Below, in pieces: positions 21,637-26,098 of a stretch of 26,098 nucleotides of DNA. A program made the translations under genes and the position numbers. Source of the stretch: an uncultured Eubacterium sp. (GTDB lineage: Bacteria; Bacillota; Clostridia; Peptostreptococcales; Anaerovoracaceae); assembly GCA_905193765.1 (NCBI GenBank), contig CAJJPZ010000012.1, positions 1 to 26,098 of the forward strand, written 5' to 3'. The notes beneath the pieces were generated by a model. It had not been told where the DNA came from. It worked only from the letters and a program-made list of their open reading frames with translations, and did not search any database. The first letter of the stretch is position 1; each line of letters opens with the position of its first letter.

Positions 21637-22778
21637 CATACGATATCACGACACTGAAGCGCAGGATCACGGCTGCGTATCCGTTCTTCGGCAGTCTGGC
21701 GGCAGGCGCGGGATATATAGAGACAGCAGGTATCGGGACTGTGAGCAATGACGGCAGGAATGTTTTATACGATCCGGAATACCTGGCCGGACTTTCTGAC
21801 GGACATCAGATGTTCGTGCTGGCACATGAGCTCTGCCATATCGCTTTCGGTCACGCATCCAGAGGCGCCGGCAAGGATCCTGCCGTATGGGCGGACGCCA
21901 CAGATGCTGTGATAAACCAGATGCTGAAGCGTGACGGGATGGAGATGATCCCCGGTGGGATCGACTATCCAGAAGCTATCGATCACGATGCCGAGGAGTA
22001 TTATGAGATACTGCTAAGTCAGAAGCTGGATATGGATCTGATAGACGGACAGATGGAAGGCCGTGAAAACCCTGCAGTCGGCCAGGAGGGGGTACGTCCT
22101 GAAGCGGGAGATGAAGATGATGAGGACGAAGATCATGAGCTGCTTCATGAGGAAAATGAAGGCGAAGGCTCCGAGGATGACGAGGAGGCTCTTGTAGAGG
22201 ACAAAGAGTCGGATTCAGGGAACGCGGTAAGGCAGGAGGAAAGGACCGTGGGTGACATAGGCTCGGCTCCGCATTTCATAGACTGGCGTCTGCTGCTGCA
22301 GGATACCATCAACTATGGCGTGGACTGGTCATATACCAACGCCGTGCTGGAAGACGGCATAGTCAGACCTGTGCTGGAGGAGATCCCCGTTCCGGAAACG
22401 GAGATCGTTCTTGATACCAGCTGGTCGGTGGACGATGAGCTGCTGAGGAACTTCCTGAGAGAATGCAGACACATACTGTCCTTTTCCAAAATGAAAGCGG
22501 GTTGTTTCGATACGGTCTTCTACGGATTCCATGACATAAGGACTGAAAAGGACATCGAAGAGATGGAATTCATGGGCGGGGGCGGAACGGACTTCGATGC
22601 AGCCGCAGGTGCATTCACTCTCAGGGTGGACAACAGGATAATATTTACGGACGGGCAGGCGCCTGTCCCTGACAGATACCTTAAAGCTATATGGGTGGTA
22701 TACGGTGATGAGAAGATAGAGCCTCCCGGCGGGACGGTCATATATGTCAGACCGGAGCAGCTGAGGAGCATGTGCTGA
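21633..22778 (+). CDS. DUF2201-type metallopeptidase/VWA-like partner of the AAA+ protein
   Basis: 381 aa. The N-terminal domain carries a zinc-peptidase motif, H65-E-L-C-H69 followed by H74 (AHELCHIAFGH), the hallmark of the DUF2201 N-terminal domain. Residues 155-195 are a very acidic linker. The C-terminal part (from about 255) is VWA-like: D261-T-S-W-S265 gives a D-x-S-x-S metal-ion site, with GGGTD (315-319) and FTDG (338-341) as further site residues. The start codon sits in ATGA over the ATPase stop, so the two are coupled. By analogy with MoxR/VWA pairs the ATPase should remodel a client presented by this protein. Peptidase activity is possible because the zinc residues are intact, but is not proven for the family. 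Confidence 0.87.
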   Translation: MTYDITTLKRRITAAYPFFGSLAAGAGYIETAGIGTVSNDGRNVLYDPEYLAGLSDGHQMFVLAHELCHIAFGHASRGAGKDPAVWADATDAVINQMLKRDGMEMIPGGIDYPEAIDHDAEEYYEILLSQKLDMDLIDGQMEGRENPAVGQEGVRPEAGDEDDEDEDHELLHEENEGEGSEDDEEALVEDKESDSGNAVRQEERTVGDIGSAPHFIDWRLLLQDTINYGVDWSYTNAVLEDGIVRPVLEEIPVPETEIVLDTSWSVDDELLRNFLRECRHILSFSKMKAGCFDTVFYGFHDIRTEKDIEEMEFMGGGGTDFDAAAGAFTLRVDNRIIFTDGQAPVPDRYLKAIWVVYGDEKIEPPGGTVIYVRPEQLRSMC

Positions 22779-22852
22779 GGAAACCGCATATTTTCGGAAT
22801 GCAGCAAGTCGGAGGAATGGTGAGCTCGTATAGAGGCTTTTCTGATTATCGT

Positions 22853-22881
22853 TTGAAATAAGCTGTGATGTCTGATAGAAT
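22853..22881 (+). promoter_or_regulatory. Promoter of the AGCS symporter gene
   Basis: TTGAAA (22853-22858), 17-nt spacer, TAGAAT (22876-22881) with a TG one base before it. It gives a leader of about 75 nt; no riboswitch fold was recognised there. Confidence 0.65.
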
Positions 22882-22962
22882 ATCAATGTGCGGTCTTTTT
22901 AAAGGATGACATGCACTTTCGTAATTCTTATGTTTTATTATTTAGAGGAGAGTTGATATTTT

Positions 22963-24393
22963 ATGTTGGAGAGTATTCATTCAGGTATCATGGCTGTAAG
23001 TGACATATTGTACAGGCCGTGGTTCGTACCGCTTCTGCTTATTATCGGAGGACTGTATTTCACGTTCAGGTGCAAGTTTATCCAGGTGAGGCTTTTCAGG
23101 GAATCGCTGAGCGTAATAATGGAAAAACCGAAAGAAGAAAACGGTATTTCTTCTTTTGGCGCGCTGATGGTATCCACAGCGTCGAGAGTCGGTACAGGCA
23201 ACATAATAGGCGTTGCCACTGCTATCTGTCTCGGAGGCGCGGGAGCGATATTCTGGATGTGGATGACCGCATTCATCGGCGGTGCTACAGCATTTGTCGA
23301 ATCGACACTGGCCCAGATCTACAAGAAAAGGGCGGACGACGGATCCAGCTACGGCGGACCTGCATTCTATATGCAGACGGCGCTGAAACAGAGATGGCTG
23401 GGAGTCATCTTTTCGATACTGATAATACTGATATATGCAGTGGGCTACAACATGCTGGCAGCATACAACCTGCAGTCGACATTTGCAGTATTCAACTTCT
23501 ATGACGCCGGGAAGACGCCTGCGGTCATAGGTATAATACTTGCAGTCCTGTTCGGTATCATCGTCATAGGCGGTGCGAAGCGTCTGATCAATGTAACAGG
23601 CATAATGGTACCTGTTATGGGCGTGATATATGTTGCAGTTTCGCTGATCATACTGGTGATGAACTTCAGGAACATACCGACGATGTTCGGGAACATATTC
23701 AGCAGTGCCTTTGATTTCAAATCGATTTTCGGTGGATTCGCAGGTTCATGTATCATGTGGGGTATCAAAAGAGGTCTGTATTCCAATGAGGCAGGTATGG
23801 GTTCTGCGCCTAATGCTGCTGCGAAGGCTGACGTATCTCATCCTGCAAAACAGGGACTGGTTCAGATGCTGTCTGTATTCATAGACACACTGCTCATATG
23901 TACGGCTACCGCATTCATGTGTCTCAGCACCTCAGTGGATCCTTCCGGATATGTCAGTGAAGGAGCTGCAGATGCTGCAGGATATGTACAGTCGTCCATG
24001 AACGATACACTGGGCAGCTTCGGTCCGGTATTCCTTTCTGTTGCGATGTCGCTGTTCGCGTTCACGACGCTTATCGGCAACTATTCATACTGCGAAGGCT
24101 GTCTGGAATTCATAATCAAAAGAGAAGCTCCGAAGCCTTTGCTGATAGTGTTCAGACTGCTGGCTACAGTGATCGTATTCGTTGGAGCTATCGCAAGTGC
24201 AGGTTTCGTATGGGATACAGCTGATATGCTTCAGGGCATGATCGTTGTTGTAAACGTTCCGTCCATACTCATACTTGGAGGCACAGCGATAAGATGTCTC
24301 AACGATTATGTCAAGCAGAGAAAAGAAGGAAAGGATCCGCACTTCGTTGCAAAGGATATAGGTGTAAAGGAAGAGACGGATTTCTGGAACTGA
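22963..24393 (+). CDS. Alanine/glycine:cation symporter (AGCS family)
   Basis: 476 aa, standard length. The family pattern is clear: LLIIGGLYFTFRCKFIQVR near the start, STASRVGTGNIIGVATAI (70s-80s) with the GTGNI substrate loop, GGPAFYMQ, then GIKRGLYSNEAGMGSAPNAAA in the second half (quoted here only as its landmark). About ten or eleven membrane segments. It imports alanine or glycine with Na+ (or H+). AGAGGAG lies about 12 nt before the ATG, a little far. The gene stands alone between its own promoter and a strong terminator. Confidence 0.92.
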   Translation: MLESIHSGIMAVSDILYRPWFVPLLLIIGGLYFTFRCKFIQVRLFRESLSVIMEKPKEENGISSFGALMVSTASRVGTGNIIGVATAICLGGAGAIFWMWMTAFIGGATAFVESTLAQIYKKRADDGSSYGGPAFYMQTALKQRWLGVIFSILIILIYAVGYNMLAAYNLQSTFAVFNFYDAGKTPAVIGIILAVLFGIIVIGGAKRLINVTGIMVPVMGVIYVAVSLIILVMNFRNIPTMFGNIFSSAFDFKSIFGGFAGSCIMWGIKRGLYSNEAGMGSAPNAAAKADVSHPAKQGLVQMLSVFIDTLLICTATAFMCLSTSVDPSGYVSEGAADAAGYVQSSMNDTLGSFGPVFLSVAMSLFAFTTLIGNYSYCEGCLEFIIKREAPKPLLIVFRLLATVIVFVGAIASAGFVWDTADMLQGMIVVVNVPSILILGGTAIRCLNDYVKQRKEGKDPHFVAKDIGVKEETDFWN

Positions 24394-24468
24394 TGATATT
24401 CCGGGTGCTCCGGAACTATCGTGTACATATATGACAAAGCGTAAGTCTTTGATAAAAAGAGTAATATA

Positions 24469-24528
24469 AAACTGCCGCAGCTGCGAAGTGCCGGGATGAT
24501 ATCCCACCGTCGCAGTACGGCAGTTTTT
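24469..24528 (+). terminator. Strong terminator after the AGCS symporter
   Basis: AAACTGCCG (24469-24477) pairs with CGGCAGTTT (24518-24526), and inside it CTGCGA (24481-24486) pairs with TCGCAG (24510-24515) and GGGAT with ATCCC. T residues follow. It also separates the symporter from the convergent membrane-protein gene. Confidence 0.88.
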
Positions 24529-24570
24529 CTGTTTTAGTATGTCTGTGTCTGCATCCGGGGCAGCGTCCGA

Positions 24571-25350
24571 TCATACGTGTCTGTGTGTATGCCGTTCCAG
24601 CTTGCCTCTGAAATCTATTTTACGGTGGAACGACCGCAGCTGTTTTTTGTGGGAGCAGAGCTTTTCTCTGCATCTGCTGCAGTGCAGGCTGAGGTTCGTC
24701 CTGTCGGAAAATCTTTCAGGATGTTTCCTGTATATGTATTCCCAGCGCAGCATCAGTCCCAGTGCCGTGATGCACAGTGACCATGTGAAGAAATTCCTGA
24801 TCATAAGCAGCGGCGTGAACATGAGGATGTAATCCCATGTATATATCCGGCAGCTGATACAGCACTTGTTCTTCATGAACCATGTCTGGAACGGGCAGAA
24901 AAACAGTATGCATATCATATCCGATACTGAATAAAGCAGGCTTATGAGCACAAGTATGCCACGGTCTATGATATGTGTGAAATACAGGACTGCGACGATG
25001 CCGTTGAGCATGATCCAGAAGATGAGAATGAGCAGTGCGCCCCGGTCGTAGATCCTCAGATCTTTTTCGGGGACATCATCAGCGTTCTTTGCCGGTATAT
25101 AATTCTTCGCGAACTGTTTCTGACATCCCATGCTTTCGAATCCCAGGGGAAAGTATTTCATGAGCATTTCGATCATGAATACCGCCCATATGAACATAGC
25201 GAAGACTCTGGCTGCCGTGAAGTCACGGATCAGTTCCTCTGCCAGTCTCCCTGTGAGATAGAGAGAAAGGCTTGCAAGGAACATCGCCGAGCGTCCGAAA
25301 AGCTTGAGATAGTGTCCCATTGAAATGTCTGATATCCTGATTCTGTGCAT
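24571..25350 (-). CDS. Multi-pass membrane protein with Cys-rich C-terminus, unknown function
   Basis: 259 aa, not recognised. Five or six hydrophobic segments lie between about residues 20 and 205 (for example ARVFAMFIWAVFMIEMLM, ALLILIFWIMLNGIVAVLYF, ILVLISLLYSVSDMICILFF). A loop reads CCISCRIYTWD, and the cytosolic tail has C-S-R-C-x4-C followed by a His/Arg/Lys-rich stretch (HKK, FHRK, RHTHRHV). These cysteines could bind a metal or a cofactor. AGGTGA lies 7 nt before the ATG. It follows the 25440-26033 gene on the same strand, 89 bp downstream, with a hairpin between them. Convergent with the symporter. Confidence 0.7.
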   Translation of the reverse strand: MHRIRISDISMGHYLKLFGRSAMFLASLSLYLTGRLAEELIRDFTAARVFAMFIWAVFMIEMLMKYFPLGFESMGCQKQFAKNYIPAKNADDVPEKDLRIYDRGALLILIFWIMLNGIVAVLYFTHIIDRGILVLISLLYSVSDMICILFFCPFQTWFMKNKCCISCRIYTWDYILMFTPLLMIRNFFTWSLCITALGLMLRWEYIYRKHPERFSDRTNLSLHCSRCREKLCSHKKQLRSFHRKIDFRGKLERHTHRHV

Positions 25351-25383
25351 AGATCGTCACCTGCTGTTTATACTGATATAGTG

Positions 25384-25417
25384 TATGCTGCTGTGATCGT
25401 GTGATCGCAGCAGCATA
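25384..25417 (-). other. 15-bp hairpin between two membrane-protein genes
   Basis: Positions 25384-25398 pair with 25403-25417 (one T-G wobble) around a GTGT loop, the outer part reading TATGCTGCTG/CAGCAGCATA. There is no T run on the minus strand, so it is more likely an RNA-processing or stability hairpin, or a protein site, than a terminator. Confidence 0.6.
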
Positions 25418-25439
25418 TATATTATACAGCAAGATCCTT

Positions 25440-26033
25440 TTACAGTCCAAGCTCTATTTCCAGTCTGCGCTGTTCTTCTTTCCTGCGGCGGCAGGCCTGA
25501 ACGAGCCTCACCGATGCGAAAGCCAGCAGCAGGGGCAGTTCGTATGCTATCAGCATCGGGATCATGAAGCCCGGCGATATCCTGACGCTGCCGAGCCGCA
25601 GCATATCTTTCTTATCGTACTCGGATATAGTTGAATAGCCTTTCAGATCATATTTTTTTATGAAATATCCGGCTTCTTCATATGGCTCTGTGTCAGTCTC
25701 CTCTGTGATTTCGGGATCCACCCATTGTCTGTCGACCTGTATGCCGTCGTTGTTGTATATGCGCACATCGCTGAACTCCATGAGTTTGCCGTGATCATAC
25801 AGCAGCGTGATCTCGGCATAGTAGCCGTGAGACATTTCGTGGCGTGCGGTCCTGTATTCATACCCTTTGTTCAGATATGAGGCATATGCAGTGAGTCCGA
25901 ATATGATGGCAGCGATGATTATCATAGGTATGACGACTTTGAAAGAGCTGCATCTGCGTGCGAGTATGATCTCCATCAGCACGACTGCGATGATGAGCGC
26001 CAGTGCAGTGATAGTGAATAAAGGATTCAGCAT
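25440..26033 (-). CDS. Predicted membrane protein of unknown function
   Basis: 197 aa from ATG 26033. Two N-terminal hydrophobic segments (about 5-24 and 33-52) and one near the C-terminus (about 155-175) surround an outside domain of about 100 residues with a Tyr-rich, acidic character (HGYYAEITLLYDHGKL, then a Glu/Asp-rich stretch). The tail (RRRKEEQRR) is basic and so probably cytosolic. I do not recognise a family. The start is the first ATG after the end repeat; the repeat's AGGTGA is 10 nt upstream, rather far. An in-frame TTG at 26072 lies inside the repeat and would add 13 residues. It appears to lead the 24571-25350 gene. Confidence 0.65.
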   Translation of the reverse strand: MLNPLFTITALALIIAVVLMEIILARRCSSFKVVIPMIIIAAIIFGLTAYASYLNKGYEYRTARHEMSHGYYAEITLLYDHGKLMEFSDVRIYNNDGIQVDRQWVDPEITEETDTEPYEEAGYFIKKYDLKGYSTISEYDKKDMLRLGSVRISPGFMIPMLIAYELPLLLAFASVRLVQACRRRKEEQRRLEIELGL

Positions 26034-26043
26034 GGTTATTTTG

Positions 26044-26097
26044 TCACCTGTTATGAAGTGACCTCCTGTCAAGCAGTTTTTATGAGATCACCACAAC
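26044..26097 (-). repeat. 54-bp terminal inverted repeat, right copy
   Basis: Exact reverse complement of 1-54. Read on the minus strand, it lies just before the 26033-25440 gene exactly as the left copy lies before the ferredoxin gene. Beyond the repeat the two flanks share nothing (ACACATG against CAAAATA), which sets the inner edge sharply; the outer edge is not visible because the window ends. Confidence 0.93.
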
Positions 26098-26098
26098 C

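Noticed and set aside
1..26098. Window is a closed plasmid or phage because its ends match
   Set aside because: The end match is inverted, not direct, so it does not show circularity, and there are no replication, mobilisation or virion genes. Chromosomal genes such as tRNA-Lys, ktrAB and rluB fill the window.

Overview
The window reads as a chromosomal stretch of an anaerobic Clostridia-type Bacillota. Supporting signs are an acyl-CoA dehydrogenase carrying an ETF-alpha domain, a butyryl/4-hydroxybutyrate-type CoA-transferase, an EFR1 flavodoxin/ferredoxin protein, a YolD-linked Y-family polymerase, strong AGGAGG ribosome binding sites, TTGACA/TATAAT promoters and heavy use of ATA, AGA and AGG codons. 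I place it in Clostridia with fair confidence; a family such as Anaerovoracaceae (Family XIII) is only a guess.

Layout. 1-1.3 kb: a 54-bp end repeat, an EFR1 ferredoxin and a PNPOx-like flavoprotein. 1.4-4.4 kb: a Phd/YefM antitoxin with an intact palindromic operator but a toxin cut to about 23 codons, then a Y-family polymerase/YolD pair and a NUDIX hydrolase. 4.5-6.6 kb: a cysteine-synthase-like PLP enzyme and a convergent lipoprotein. 6.6-10.6 kb: a divergent pair made of a STAS-acyl-CoA ligase fusion and an acyl-CoA dehydrogenase-EtfA fusion, bracketed by two inverted copies of an 88-bp structured repeat. 10.6-16.4 kb: an RsuA/RluB pseudouridine synthase, a KtrB/KtrA-type potassium uptake operon, a membrane diguanylate cyclase and a convergent CoA-transferase. 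16.4-17.9 kb: a wrecked GLUG/Fn3 surface-protein gene, then tRNA-Lys(CTT) followed by a folded element that ends in a second copy of the tRNA 3' end. 17.9-19.8 kb: an EamA exporter divergent from an AraC-type regulator. 19.9-22.8 kb: a coupled MoxR-like AAA+ ATPase (with a DUF6273-like front domain) and a metallopeptidase/VWA-like protein. 23-26 kb: an AGCS amino-acid:cation symporter, two membrane proteins of unknown function, and the inverted second copy of the 54-bp end repeat.

Working together. The ligase/dehydrogenase pair and the CoA-transferase point to acyl-CoA fermentation or respiration, with the two fusions suggesting regulated activation of an acid and self-contained electron hand-off. 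KtrB and KtrA form one potassium uptake system. The ATPase and the peptidase/VWA protein overlap by 4 bp and should act as one chaperone-like machine. The most unusual signals are the two fusion enzymes inside the 88-bp inverted repeats (whose differences preserve base pairing), the tRNA-Lys-linked element, the DUF6273-AAA+ fusion, and the perfect 54-bp inverted repeats at the window ends, which supply a ribosome binding site to the genes reading inward. All functional calls are from reading the sequence; no database search was possible.
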